Positions 1 through 11,160 of a stretch of 64,000 nucleotides of DNA are shown here, one piece after another; position 1 is the stretch's first letter; every line of letters begins with the position of its first letter. Position numbers and translations under genes: made by a program. Source of the DNA: Marchantia polymorpha subsp. ruderalis (taxonomy: Eukaryota > Streptophyta > Marchantiopsida > Marchantiales > Marchantiaceae); NCBI GenBank assembly GCA_037833965.1, contig AP031355.1:5419501-5483500 (forward strand), given 5' to 3'. Under the pieces are notes generated by a model. The model made no database searches. It was not told the DNA's origin and saw only the letters and a list, made by a program, of their open reading frames with translations.

Positions 1-825
1 ATCATGCATTGATTATAAACCATATTTAAAAAAAACTAACAAATATTTATATCTTATTTGGCTTGTAGTATATTATTCATTTTATTCTATATATATAATT
101 AATCCGAATCAATTATTCATTATGTCAACATGTATTTTTTCCTACATTTCATCATATTTTTATTATATTTAAAGTTTATACATATATGTTTATATTGTTG
201 TGCACACAATCGAACAAAAAAAATCATACATTATCAAAGTTTTCACAAGATGGAAAAAATGAAGTAATAACAATAAAATCTGCACCCTATTCAAAGCATA
301 TGAAAAAATACTTTAATTTTTTGATTATAATACTCAAACAATAGAATTGTGTTTTTTAAGCCATTTTTTGCTACTTAAAATTATATACACAATATCAAAA
401 CAATCATGTAATGAATGAAATCTTTTTTAACATTTTTTTGAAAATAGAATATTTGAAAATTCATTTGAATGAAAAATCTATAAATTATATTTTCAAATTT
501 GTATAAAATGAAACTTTGTGAAAAAATACAAGAAAAAATCATATAAAATGAGAATATTACAATTTAAAGTTTTTTTTATAGACTAAAATTTATTTGATAT
601 AATTTATCATATACAATTTATTTACAATTGTATATATAATTCATGAATTTTCCAAAAATGAATTTTTAGAAGTATATACATAATTTTATAAAAAAATCTA
701 TCATTAACATTGAAGAGTTCAATCCTAGTACTCTGTAAATCATGAAGCAAAATTATTGTGCGGTAGCAATTGTGTGACAACTAGTGATCATGGTTTATCA
801 AAAAATTTAAACTTGTGTTGAATGA
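1..825. other. AT-rich intergenic DNA, no gene seen
   Basis: This stretch is very AT-rich with many short A and T runs and stops in all frames. I see no open frame with recognisable content, no RNA gene and no repeat structure beyond low complexity. It ends at the target-site copy that flanks the copia element. Confidence 0.6.
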
Positions 826-830
826 CAAAG
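826..830. repeat. Target-site duplication, left copy (CAAAG)
   Basis: CAAAG sits immediately outside the LTR at 831 and is repeated at 4384-4388 immediately outside the other LTR. Five bases is the usual length for copia integration. Confidence 0.9.
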
Positions 831-1075
831 TCTTAACGTAAAACCTAAAACCAAGTACAAATCACATGATACACTCATATAACGTGGTTCACCCTCAAGG
901 GCTACATCCACGGCTGAAACACGCGAGAAGATTTACTGACAAGTGAATACACAATACTTCAGCTCCTGATCGAAGCCTTGGCTTTGGGGGTATATTTATA
1001 CCCAAAGCCAGCAACACACATAGCTATAAATAGCTAGAACCTTATGTTACTCCTTAACCGAAGTTAACCTCAACA
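831..1075 (-). repeat. 3' LTR of the copia element
   Basis: This copy matches 4140-4383 almost base for base, including the shared inner palindrome-like stretch around the TATAAATA at about 1023-1035 and the shared ends. Read on the minus strand it starts TGTTGAGG at 1075 and ends CGTTAAGA at 831. A polypurine tract lies just before it, which makes it the 3' LTR. Confidence 0.92.
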
Positions 1076-1088
1076 ATCTCTCCCTTAA
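1076..1088 (-). promoter_or_regulatory. Polypurine tract of the copia element
   Basis: On the minus strand AAGGGAGAGAT directly precedes the 3' LTR start (TGTTGAGG). Position and purine content fit the plus-strand primer of a copia element. Confidence 0.85.
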
Positions 1089-1264
1089 CTCGTGTTAAGG
1101 AAACAATAAACTCTAAAATCTATATTATTACTCAGCAAGAGTTCTAAATAAAAACCTAACATAAGACCCCTATTTACACAAGAGTTAACTAGAATTAGAC
1201 CGTAACCATAACTTGATAGAGTAATAACATAAAGAGGTGAATAGAGTTACTATGTTAGCAAATT

Positions 1265-1549
1265 TTACATGTGCTCCCCATGCAAAACTTGCATGGTAGC
1301 AAAATGTCGACTCAAACTCTCCAATGGAATAACTTTGGTCAAAGCATCATCTGGATTTAGTTTAACGTCGATCTTGATTAGCTCAATCGTTTTATCAGAC
1401 ACTGCTTGTCTGATAAAATGATACCTTATGTCCATAAAATGATATATGATGTCAATGTGCTTCACTTTGATATCCATGACCTGTAAGACCGGATACTGCA
1501 TGTGTGAAATAAAACTCTCTAATGTAGCAAATGTGATAAGAACAAACAC
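1265..1549 (-). pseudogene. Copia RNase H C-terminal fragment
   Basis: The minus-strand frame ending with TAA at 1265-1267 contains KHIDI, YHFIRQ, IELIKI, NP.DALTKVIP and ESLSRHFA. This is the conserved end of copia RNase H (usual pattern KHID.RYHFIR...NPADMLTK). It shows a small internal duplication: KHIDIIYHFM is followed by DIRYHFIRQ, so the HID-YHF block is partly repeated. Everything upstream, meaning integrase, reverse transcriptase and most of RNase H, has been removed, leaving about 215 bases of coding sequence. The first ~20 residues of the open frame are protease DNA read in another frame. Confidence 0.85.
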
Positions 1550-1562
1550 TATTCAAAATCCA
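1512..1562 (-). pseudogene. Copia aspartic protease relic
   Basis: Read on the minus strand, WILNSVCSYHIC followed by YIREFYF matches the copia protease start, which normally reads W-[IV]-L-D-S-G-C-S-x-H-M-C. The catalytic Asp and the Gly after the Ser are replaced (DSG became NSV), so the protease would be dead. It lies in the same frame as gag, after two stop codons. The frame then runs directly into RNase H-like sequence in another frame, which marks the edge of the internal deletion. Confidence 0.75.
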
Positions 1563-1610
1563 TACATTACCAACAACTGTTGGTGAACTACAGAGGGCAT
1601 AGCTCTAGCA

Positions 1611-2795
1611 TCATAGACCGTCGGTAAACACATATTCCTTTTCGGAGTGAAGATGCTCCGCAACATTGCTACTTGCAACTTGAGAAAGATTCGCATCTCT
1701 TATTGGCATCCGACAATACTTCTTGATATGGCCATTTTTGCCACATCTCCAACACACCAAGTTCTTCAAGTTCCTCTTGTTATGGGATGGAACCTGAAAC
1801 TAAACTCTCTTGCGCTCATGAGATCTGGATCTCTCCCGCTTGAACCATGTATGCTGCAGGTTATCATGGCCCGATGATTGCGCCTGACCCTGGATCATAG
1901 TAAGTGCAGTACTTGAAGTGAATGGACGAGAGAATGACAACATCTCATGTTCCACCGCGTATGCCAGGAGAGCACTTACAACCTCGTTGTAAGTTACAGC
2001 CTTGTTATCACAATGAAGTAGAATCTTTGATAGTGTTTGGTAGGAGGAAGGCAATGAGTGAAGTAGATGCATAACTTTCTTAATGTCAGAAAGCTCCTCT
2101 CCCATACTTTGAAGATCTACCAACAAATCTCCGTAGGCGTGGATGTGATATTGAATTCTTGATCTCGGCCTCATACTAAAATTCAATAGCCTCATATAGG
2201 TGTTCATCACATGGGAGATTTCCTTATGATGAAACCGTCTCTGTAGGGCATCAAAAAGCTGTGTAACCTCAGAATACTCCTCAACTTGTTTCATAACCGA
2301 AGGATTTAGATAACCCATCACAATGTAGACTGCTTGCTTTTGTGAATCCTTCCAATCAATGTCGGTAATGTGCATTGGTTTGTGTTCAAGCACATTTGCA
2401 AGACCTATAGATCTCAACTTGCCTTTCACGTGCTTTTTCCAAAGCAAGTAATCGGATCGGGCATCAAGAGGAAGAATGTTGTACCCTGTTCCTACAACTT
2501 GTTTCGAGGTCATTTCAGTTCGACAAAAACTAGAGATACCGTCTGTTGCCACATCAATTTTGTCCTTCGGGTGCATTTTCAGCTCCTCAAAATGGTTAAG
2601 ATGCACTTTACATCCGTCACCCGCGACTCTTGTCGCCGGTGAACACCGTCGCCCGCAACTGAAAAGATCTGTCACCGGCGACTGCCGTCGCCCGTGACCA
2701 CCGTCGCTATTAGGACTACCACCATCAATACCACCGTTGACAATGTTGTTGCTGACAACGAGTGCTGGCGCGTAGACCACGTATGCACCGACCAC
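1611..2795 (-). pseudogene. Copia gag with CCHC knuckle, split by an in-frame TAG
   Basis: The main open frame (2795 to 1803) holds a copia Gag body. The recognisable part begins near the motif ARSDYLLWKKHVKGKLRS, followed by a long helical region typical of UBN2-type gag. The first ~70 residues are low-complexity Gly/Ser/Arg-rich and may be untranslated leader; an internal Met (MHPKDK) is a better start. A TAG at 1800-1802 closes the frame. The same frame then continues with CWRCGKNGHIKKYC (1754 to 1713), a perfect CX2CX4HX4C zinc knuckle, and runs to a TGA at 1611-1613. One base change therefore separates Gag from its nucleic-acid-binding knuckle. Known Gag proteins package element RNA; here the product would lack the knuckle unless the amber codon is read through. 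The domain calls are firm, and the state of the start is not. Confidence 0.88.
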
Positions 2796-4124
2796 GTCTA
2801 CATAGCGCTGACCAATTTTATATATTTTTTTTATTTATATTTATTTTACGTCCACAACTCACCACGTTTGCCCCCGACCACGTTCACAGTGACCTCCTTC
2901 GATTACAACCACGTTGAATCTCAAACCACGTTGTACTCACCCTGACCACGTCCAACTACGAATGTGCAGAACCCTAACCGTGCAGCCGTTTACCACGTTC
3001 AACTGGATGCTGACCACGTCAAACTACAACTACGTAGGGAACTCTGCACAGTCTATTCCTTCTGCCTTGCGAGTCTTATAGGTTAGGATGTCCACAGCAG
3101 TAGCTAAGTTGGGTCGGGTTTCGCACTCACAAGCTGGAGGTCGTGGTTTGGAGTCCCTCCCGAAACATGTCCTTGCGCAGGGAGTTTGCCTCGCCGCTCG
3201 GCTTGGCTGCGAACGCATAGGGAGTTGCTCGTGCCGGTGGGCTCCTACCCGCGAAGTGAGCCGCTGCGCGAAGGTGGCGGCCGCTCCTTGCTGCCCTTTC
3301 TGAAACCCTAATCACAAGGGTGATGGCCGCTCATCGCCTCCCTAAGGGAACCCTAATCGCGCTGCTTCTCCCTCCCGAGAGGGTCTAAACGCGCTTCGAA
3401 AGAGAACAGCGTCGAACTTCTGCAGTCCGGACCTTCGAACCCTGATCTCTCGAACTTCTCGACCTCGAACTTCTCCCGAACTTTGCAGTCATGAATTTTG
3501 AAACTCGATCTACTCAAATCCGGACTTTCGAACTTCAAACCTGTCGACCTCAAACTTTATCCGCACTTGTGAAGTGCAATCCAGATCTTCGAACCTCAAT
3601 CTTCTCGAACTCAAAAATCTCCCGAACTTTGAACCTCGAACTTCTCCAAAAATTTGAACTTCTGCAAAACTTCAAAGAAAAGTGTTGCAGCTCGACAAAA
3701 CAACTCAAAAAAACAGTCCCGGATTGCCACAAAGTGAAGAATTGAAGAAACTGTCAGTTTGTTAGCAAAACTGTCAAACTTCAGTCATGAACTAAGAATA
3801 AAGGCACAATCGTTTGAAACAAAATAGCTGCCATAAACTGTGATTTCTTTTACAAACTTTGTCACTTTTGCCATAAAACCATCGCTAATAGAAATCTTTC
3901 AGAAAAAACTTAAATCTTCAACTTAACTACAAACTCTAAACCTGCCTAACAGAAAAACCGTCACTGACAAAAAACTATCGGAGACAAAAAATCCGTCAGT
4001 CGACCCTGAACCTACCTAACAAAAAAAACTGTCACTGACAAAAAATTGTCAGAGACAAAAAATCCGTCAGTCGATCTTAACTCTAGTGACACAACCTTAC
4101 AACACGCATTCCAAATCAAAACTA
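2610..4124 (-). repeat. Repetitive leader of the copia element
   Basis: The ~1.3-1.5 kb between the primer-binding site and gag is unusually long and built of short degenerate repeats. About 2620-2710 repeats a CGTCGCC/GGTGAC motif. About 2740-3020 repeats ACCACGT. About 3390-3670 repeats TCGAACTTCTC-like units. About 3945-4013 and 4013-4080 form two ~68 bp tandem copies carrying CCGTCACTGACAAAAA and ATCCGTCAGTCGA. The small open frames here look like by-products of the repeats. I see no coding capacity. Confidence 0.6.
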
Positions 4125-4137
4125 GGCTCTGATACCA
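4125..4137 (-). promoter_or_regulatory. Primer-binding site for initiator tRNA-Met
   Basis: The minus strand reads TGGTATCAGAGCC two bases inside the 5' LTR. This is complementary to the 3' end of plant initiator methionine tRNA, the standard copia primer. Its position fixes the orientation of the element. Confidence 0.93.
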
Positions 4138-4139
4138 TT

Positions 4140-4383
4140 TCTTAACGTAAAACCTAAAACCAAGTACGAATCACACATTACACTCATATAACGTGGTTCA
4201 CCTCAATGGCTACGTCCACGGTTAAAACAAGCAAGAAAATTTACTGACTAGTGAATACACAATACTTCAGCTCCTGATCAAAGCCTTGGCTTTAGGGGTA
4301 TATTTATACCCAAAGCTAGCGACACACATAGCTATAAATAGCTAGAACTTGAGGTTACTCCTTAACCGAAGTTAACCTCAACA
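4140..4383 (-). repeat. 5' LTR of the copia element
   Basis: This is the partner of 831-1075, with the same termini and one base shorter. On the minus strand it is followed after two bases by the tRNA primer-binding site, which makes it the 5' LTR. It contains the element's presumed promoter; a TATA-like TATAAATA is shared with the other LTR. Confidence 0.92.
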
Positions 4384-4388
4384 CAAAG
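4384..4388. repeat. Target-site duplication, right copy (CAAAG)
   Basis: This is the perfect match to 826-830, directly abutting the end of the 5' LTR. Confidence 0.9.
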
Positions 4389-7300
4389 CACAATTAAAAA
4401 GTTAATAACAAACAACATACTTTTTGCTGTTTTTTTGGTATAATGTCTATGTGTACAGAACTTGTCTGCTTTGCAGTGTATAACATAGATATACAACAAA
4501 TTTTGCATAACATAGAATGGAAAACAAATTTGCTTCTTTTACGGCATGAATTCTCAACGTTTTTGAATTACAAAATAACGGTTGAAATTCAATTTTGATA
4601 TTTAACTTTGGAGACTCTTGTGTCTATGTTAATTAAATTTTATAGCAGTTAAATTTATTGCACTTTTTATTATTTTGTCTTGATCAAATGTATTGAGCTA
4701 AAATTTTATATGATTTATCGGTGCTTGATATAGGGAAAATTTTTTTACATTCAGGATTTCACTTTATTTGATTGCATCTTGAAATTTTGTTATTTTCTAT
4801 TACAATGATGTTTATTTCTGCTATGCATCACGCTTTTGAACAATGATTTTCTTATTGATGAAGTATCATGTAGCTTGGAATATATCTACCTTCTTTTTTT
4901 TTAAAAGGTAACGGCTAGTTATATCTCACTTAGGATTAATTCATCCTCATCCCACCATACACCCTTTCCTAATTGATCTTGCCGGATTATAGCTTTTGTG
5001 GTATGAATAGCAACTTGGCAAGTTTTACTTTTGATCCTTTTACGTTAAAGATGTCTCCGTGACACACGTCACGACAAAGTCATGCTTGCCAACTCCGCGC
5101 GATGCTCGACGCGCTTCAACATTCAAAATCCGCTATGAATGTTGTCTCTTGAACCTCCATGCACAGTGGAATTATCATGTGAAAAGTATGCAGCATATGA
5201 TAAGTAAAGAAAATTCTTGGACGATGAGTTTAATCTGTGGATGTGATAGAATATTTTAAGGTCTCTCAAAGTTTCACCCTATTCGCACACAACGTAACAT
5301 GAGCATCAATGTACAACAATGCGTGAAATTGTGCCGAGTGAATCTTGTTCCTTATAACACACTCCATTTTCCTCGAAGTGATGAAATCTAAACTTGAATT
5401 CGAGTGACCACTGTGATCGCACGACTTCAAATTTAACTACAATAGGTACCAAAAACGATGAGACTTTATGCCATATGATGACATGCATATGGGATGAAGT
5501 TCACGAGCATTTGTGGAGCTTAGATCAAACTTGTGCAAGGCGACTTGATTGTCATGTTGTGGCAAACTCGATGGTGTGAGGTGATCATGAACATAGTTAA
5601 GACAAGCAATCCTCTAGATATGAACATGATAGCTTTACTTCGGCACTTGTACTCCTCATAGGTTGCAAGAATCGTGTCAAATCCAAGTACAACTTCAAAC
5701 GTCAGGCAAGGAGATACAATTCCAGGCGTTATGCATCGCGTGGAGATGGCATGTGTGGCTTTGACGTGGCGTGTGTCAAGGAGACATTTTTTACGCTTAG
5801 AGAAAAGAAGCAAAATCCGCCAAGTTGATACACATTCCACAAAAGCTATAACATGGCAAGACCAATCAATATAGAACATATAGTAGGGTGAAGAATAATT
5901 AGCCCTAAATGAGGTATAACTACCTTGTAATAACAATGATACTTTCAAAAAAAATACATTGTGATTCCAATAAAAAACTTAACAAGATAATGAAGAGTCA
6001 CATTAAGGTGATCATCAATATTTTTTTGAAAGAAGTGAAATAAAACACAAAAAACTTAAAAAAATGACACGGAAGTTATATGTTTGATGGACAAAGTATT
6101 CAGATTGTATCGGATACGAGATTAGATAGATGATGAGTTTGTCAAGAATTAAAAACTTTCTGTCTACGTGGGAAGCGGATTCTTTCACGTAAAGTTTAGT
6201 AAGATGAATACGGAGTTATACCAGAACAAATTCAACAAGCCATATTACAATTCTTCACCAAGGAGTTGGATTGAAGCAATTGTGCAAAAAATTGATTTTG
6301 AAGAAAGCACTTCCTCTATGGAATTTGATTTCCCTTCTTAAACTTTAGGCCAATAAGATGTCGTAATGGAAATCTATGGGTTTATAAGAAGTATAACATA
6401 AGGCTCCACTCCTCATGGGAGGGGAAAAGCGCACAACTACGTCATTGAAATTGAGACTCATAATCGGCATGCCAAATGTCACAACAAAAAAGATCCCACC
6501 TGCACGGCAAAATAATATTTTTTTGTTTTGTGAGCAAAGTTTATAATGTCATATCAACAAAATTGAACCATTGTATTTTTTTTTGATATTCATTATCTTT
6601 GTAAAATCAACTAACAAGCTACGCCATGTATCCCTTGAATTTTTCTAGGGGCAATTGGATCCATCTACTTGTAAGATGCTAGGACAATTTCCCTTATGAA
6701 ATGTCACATTATACTTTCAATTTTCAAACTTGATATACACAAAGCATTGTGTTTCATCGTTTAATAAAGATTAGCATTTTTGTTCTCCAGTCTAATATGA
6801 AAGTGAAACCTTTATATATTTTTTATCATGAATATATAAGGGCATCTAAAAGTGGATCGTTGCTAAATTTTTGAAGAAATAAATATTATGACCGTGATTT
6901 AATTTTGTCTAGAACTCGTATCAAATTTCTTTGGTAAGAAATTATTATTTTTAGATTGATTGAAAATGTACATGAACATGATTACGTACCGTCGTGTTAT
7001 TAAGTGTGGATGAGCTTTCCTATTCATTTTCTAGTGCAACCCTAGTGGTTGGTGGAGATTGCATGAACCTTGGATCTTGTGCTTTTATCACATGGCAATA
7101 TAATTTGAATAAGATATGATGTTTTTCATGCTTGTATCAAATGATTTCATGGATAGGAATTTCTATCTAATATTGTGATTAAACTAAATGAGAAGTGTGC
7201 GCATAATTACATTAAAATTACATTTCTTTTGAACCTCATGGTTTTGATGTAAAAGACAAGGAATTTTGGCAGCCCAATGTCAAGGAAATTTTTTGGTCAC

Positions 7301-7480
7301 ATCTACTAAACTAGTTAACATTATGTAGAGCTAATGCAACAATTTTCACAAATCTAAATCCAGAAGAATAAAATAAACTCTCCTCAATAAATAAAAGAAA
7401 AAAAATTCATTATAAAATTGCCACACTATTTACTTCTCCATTTGCAATGTGGCTAAACTCACTAAATGTAGACGTAGTGA
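4389..7480. other. AT-rich intergenic, no recognised gene
   Basis: Composition is AT-rich. Part of it (about 5.05-5.9 kb) is less AT-rich and holds overlapping open frames up to 142 codons on the minus strand (5948 to 5520). None of these resembles a family I know. The region probably contains decayed mobile DNA, but no domain, LTR pair or terminal repeat could be shown. Confidence 0.45.
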
Positions 7481-7486
7481 ATATGT

Positions 7487-7875
7487 TTTCCAAGAATAAC
7501 AAAGAAGTATGCAAAAATTAAAATCATCTCGTGAGTAGTGGTACTTGAGTCTTCTAGAACTTGTGTTGGGTTGGTATCAAATGACCAAGATAATCTGAGT
7601 TTGATTCTAATGTATAATGCAAAATTCAAGTTACAAGAGAATAAGTATACATAAAACATTCAATTGTTGAAGAATCCGCTCTTCTAGAGTAACAAAGAAA
7701 AAGCATGCAAAAACTAAAAGTATCATGTAAGTCGTGATATTTGAGTCTTCTATGACTTGCGTTGAGTTAGTATCAAGTAATCAAGCTTTTTTGAGCTTGA
7801 TTTTAGTTTATAATGCAAATTTCAAGTTATAAGAAAAAAGGTATGCAGAAAAAATTTAATTGTTGAAGATCGTTC
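7487..7875. repeat. Two-copy ~190 bp imperfect tandem repeat
   Basis: The block at about 7487-7675 recurs at about 7683-7875. Shared landmarks in the same order are AACAAAGAA, ATGCAAAAA, TGAGTCTTCTA, GTTG.GTT.GTATCAA, TATAATGCAAA, TTCAAGTTA.AAGA and AATTGTTGAAGA. The copies have diverged by many substitutions and small gaps. No protein is encoded across both. Confidence 0.7.
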
Positions 7876-9190
7876 ACACATATAATACTTTTATTTTCAC
7901 AAACTTCAAATCAGACCCCAAGGGTCATGGAACATTTTTTTTTATAACATTAGAATAATGCTTCTTAAAATTGCTCTATCTTTGACAACAAAAAAGAAAA
8001 TATTGACAACTATGGACGTACTCTTTTTTTCTTGCATATTCCACATTCATCGTTGAAAATATTGGTTTTTAACCAAAAAAAGACAATGAATTAAATGAAA
8101 TTGATTACTTGGTTGGTTCAACGAAGATATCTATTTTCTTCAGCAAGCAATGATTATATGCAAAGAATTAAAGCCAAAGAATCATTTGCAAATGATTTGC
8201 AAGTTCTACTTAGCTTGAACTTCTTGAAGTCAATCTCTTGCTATGGAAAAGAAGATTTTATTTCAAATTGAAAATCTCTTTGAAATGAACAATGAATGCA
8301 TTCTTACTAACCATGCTAAAATCTAAGTTTTTAGTGAGGTTTACTTTTTTGGACAAATGGACTCTCATCAAAATGTTGATATTGAAGAGACATAAAATTT
8401 TATAATGCAAAATGTTTACTTTAAAGTATCCAAAAAACATGTGTTTTCCAAGAAGACATTTTTTTAAACTCTGATGGCCAAATCTGTTTGCATGTAATGC
8501 TCCTTGAATGAGCACTTTGTTGAGCTTGTCAAGTATCATATTCTTGACACCTCCACTTCTATGCAACTTAATGGTCTGATACGTTATGTTTTCTTGTGAA
8601 TAGAAGAATTTGTCAAGATTGTTCCTTGTCTCATCTTCTATTTGCTCTTGCTACTCAGTACTTGTCGTTGAGAACAAACCGAATTCTCCTATTGATCGTC
8701 TCAAAGGCTTTAAGATTAGTAAAATGAAATTTTCTTGATGATTAATTAAGTTGCAAGCTGTGTTATTCAAGTATGAAATTAGTTTTGATCTTAAACTCAT
8801 ATGATCAAATCTTTTATTCTTTTGCTCAAAACAAACAAATTTATGACTAAATAGCGCTTGTGGGTTGAAGATTGATGGAAGCTAGAATTGTAAAATGTTA
8901 AGATATGTTAGCATAAGAAGTAGATTATCCGATCTAGCAATAGAGTTTTGAGAAGTGGACGGTTGAATCGCATGAACGTGGGAGCACTTCATTTCACACG
9001 GGAAATCAAATTGAGAAAGCAAATTTTTAAGTGAAAAAAATATTTAAAAATAGTACTTTTTGCAAGTCTATCAATGTTCTCCACTTGAAATTCAACTAGC
9101 TAGTCTATTGCTAAGACACTTATTTATTTAAGCATTTCATTTTAAGACTTTATGACATCACTTGTTTGCAACTTGTTCCTACTCATGTAC
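7876..9190. other. AT-rich intergenic, no recognised gene
   Basis: The longest frame is 102 codons on the minus strand (8566 to 8258), low in complexity and matching nothing I recognise. The stretch directly precedes the plus-strand copia relic and may include its lost 5' end, but I see no LTR or primer site. Confidence 0.4.
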
Positions 9191-10001
9191 TTCAAGTTTC
9201 AAGATTTAACAAGTTATGAACCCACAACTTGTAGTGGCTGAAAACTTCTTCTCTAAAAAGAACTATTTGGATTAGAGAAAGCTTCTTAGATTGAAGTATC
9301 ACAAGATAAATGAGGACTTTGAAGACTATCTGATAGAGTTTTTGACACAAAAACAAGATGTGAAAGATATAATTTGAGACGTCTTGGTTCTTCAAGGATT
9401 TTGAAAAAAAACTTGACATAAACATAATTGGCGTCAAGAACAATAATGATTGAGAGTACAACCAAGAAGAGGCAACAAGCGCAAGGTAAAATTCAAGTGC
9501 AAGAGTATCAAAGCAAAGTACTTCGATCATTCTAGCAATTGTCAAGGAGTTCGAGCAAGTCCTTTACAAAATGGTTAATAGAAAACAATGTTTGGACTAC
9601 CTTGATGAAGTTTTCAAGACAAAGAATTAGATCAAGGAAATAGACGTTGAGAGGAAAGTTACAAACCTTGCTAGAGAACATGGAGAATATGTGACAAAAC
9701 ACATTGACAAAACAAAGAAGATTCAAAGAAAATTCAATCAAATTAGAGAAAACGTATCCGATAAAAAGTTCAAACTACGTTCATAGATTAAAAGTCTTAT
9801 CACTACCTTAGCTCTTATGCCGAAGAAGTGCAAGAAGGTCAATCATCTGCATAAGATTCTGTTCAATAATGAACAGGTTGCCCAAAACTTAGGCAAAAGC
9901 ATTCGTGAAAAACCTTGAGCTTAATACCTCCTCATCTACGACTAAGCTAGGCATGAGGCGGTTTGAGAGAAGAGTGAAAATTTTAGTGAAGTTCGTAAAA
10001 T

Positions 10002-10090
10002 GCTGCAAGAATGTCCCAAGAATGCTTTGCTTGCAAAAGTGCTAATCACTTTAAGTCTAACTGCAAGCACAAGAACACATACCGCTCCTA
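10002..10090 (+). pseudogene. Gag zinc knuckle fragment (CCHC)
   Basis: An open stretch encodes MSQECFACKSANHFKSNCKHK. The spacing CX2CX4HX4C is exact, with cysteines at codons starting 10023, 10032 and 10062 and the histidine at 10047. A stop follows shortly after. This is the best-preserved part of the gag of the older element. Confidence 0.8.
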
Positions 10091-10652
10091 GTGTCATGAG
10101 AAGTGTCACAATCGCACAATGCGGAAGATATCAAGAAGTTATGCCAATAAGTCTAAATGGATGAGGAATGGAGGAAGCAAAGTACAAAAGCTTTGAAACA
10201 ATCGGAGCATCTTCTTACGCTAGAATCAAGCCAAGAGCATAAAAAAACATTTATATTATAGAGAGTATGTTCATGACTGGGGCAACGACGAAGGGAGAAA
10301 AATGGATTCTGAATTTGGACTTTACAAATAACATGTCCAATAATAATGAGCAATTGAAGACGCTCATTGCATTCAAGAAGCCTAAGTCAATCAAGTTTAA
10401 GAATGGAAAATGTTTAGATGCTGATCTAAAGGCAACGTGGAGCTTAAGTGCAAAACTTTGGATGAAATCTTGTACACTTTGCTCAAAAACGTATGGTTCT
10501 TTTAAAAAATGAGCATCTTCTTGATAAGCAAAGTTTCAAAAAAAGTACTGCAAAGTAGAGTTTGATGATGCAATTGATGTTATGAAGATCAATGCCTATA
10601 ACAATATACTTGTCAAAGCCAAGAGAAGAGTGTAAATCATTAATCACAATGC

Positions 10653-11160
10653 TGTCATGTAGTTTCGAGTCGGCTCACGCAGTTTGGACACTTATTATAT
10701 TTAGACGTGGAAATAGGGTTCGGGTCATGAGGGGTATACAGTCGGGGACGGCTCAAAGAACGTTAGTTCTTCGAGTTTAGCCTGGAAGCGTTGGGAGCGT
10801 AGAGCGACTTTTCCCTTTGCGTCGACCTAGATTCTCCGAGTGTGGAGTGGGTTGGGCTTGACTCATGTTTGTGACGGTGACGGTTTGTTGCCAGTAGGGT
10901 AATCGACCGACGGGAATTCAAGTGGGGAATTTCCCGTTCATTTCACTCGAAGAACTAACGTGTGACATTTGAGTGTGTACTCTCTCGCGCCTTATATGTG
11001 TGTATGTGTGCGTATGTGTATGTGAGTAGCATGTCAGCGATGTAGAGTATATGGCGATATGTATTTGCACGACAATGCTCGCCTTACACAAAAGAGCTAC
11101 CTAGCATTAGAAGAAGAATCCGCTCGATTTTGCTTTCTTGATCTTGATTGATTTGTTATA
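10653..11160. mobile_element. GC-richer insert within copia relic, possible solo LTR
   Basis: Between the protease and integrase relics lies about 0.5 kb of distinctly less AT-rich DNA with no copia coding text. It begins near TGTCATG (10653) and ends just before ATGACATATG (11161), which resumes the integrase reading. Inside are a TATA-like CCTTATATG at about 10991 and a perfect 15 bp inverted pair, GTTAGTTCTTCGAGT at 10762-10776 and its complement at 10945-10959. The TG start and the TATA box suggest a solo LTR. I found no target duplication, so another insertion type is equally possible. Confidence 0.4.

Larger units (their letters stand above)
831..4383 (-). mobile_element. Ty1/copia LTR retrotransposon, internally deleted
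   Basis: The element reads on the minus strand. Two LTRs of 245 bp (831-1075) and 244 bp (4140-4383) flank a 3,064 bp interior. The five bases CAAAG occur directly outside both ends (826-830 and 4384-4388), a perfect target-site duplication, so the termini are intact. In order it holds a primer-binding site, a long repetitive leader, a gag body, a zinc knuckle, a protease relic, the end of RNase H and a polypurine tract. This order fits Copia (Pseudoviridae-like) elements. Integrase and most of reverse transcriptase/RNase H are missing, so the element is non-autonomous. By eye the LTRs are about 92 percent identical (roughly 19 substitutions and one gap), so the insertion is not recent. Minus-strand LTR ends read TGTT...AAGA rather than the usual TG...CA. 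Confidence 0.93.
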
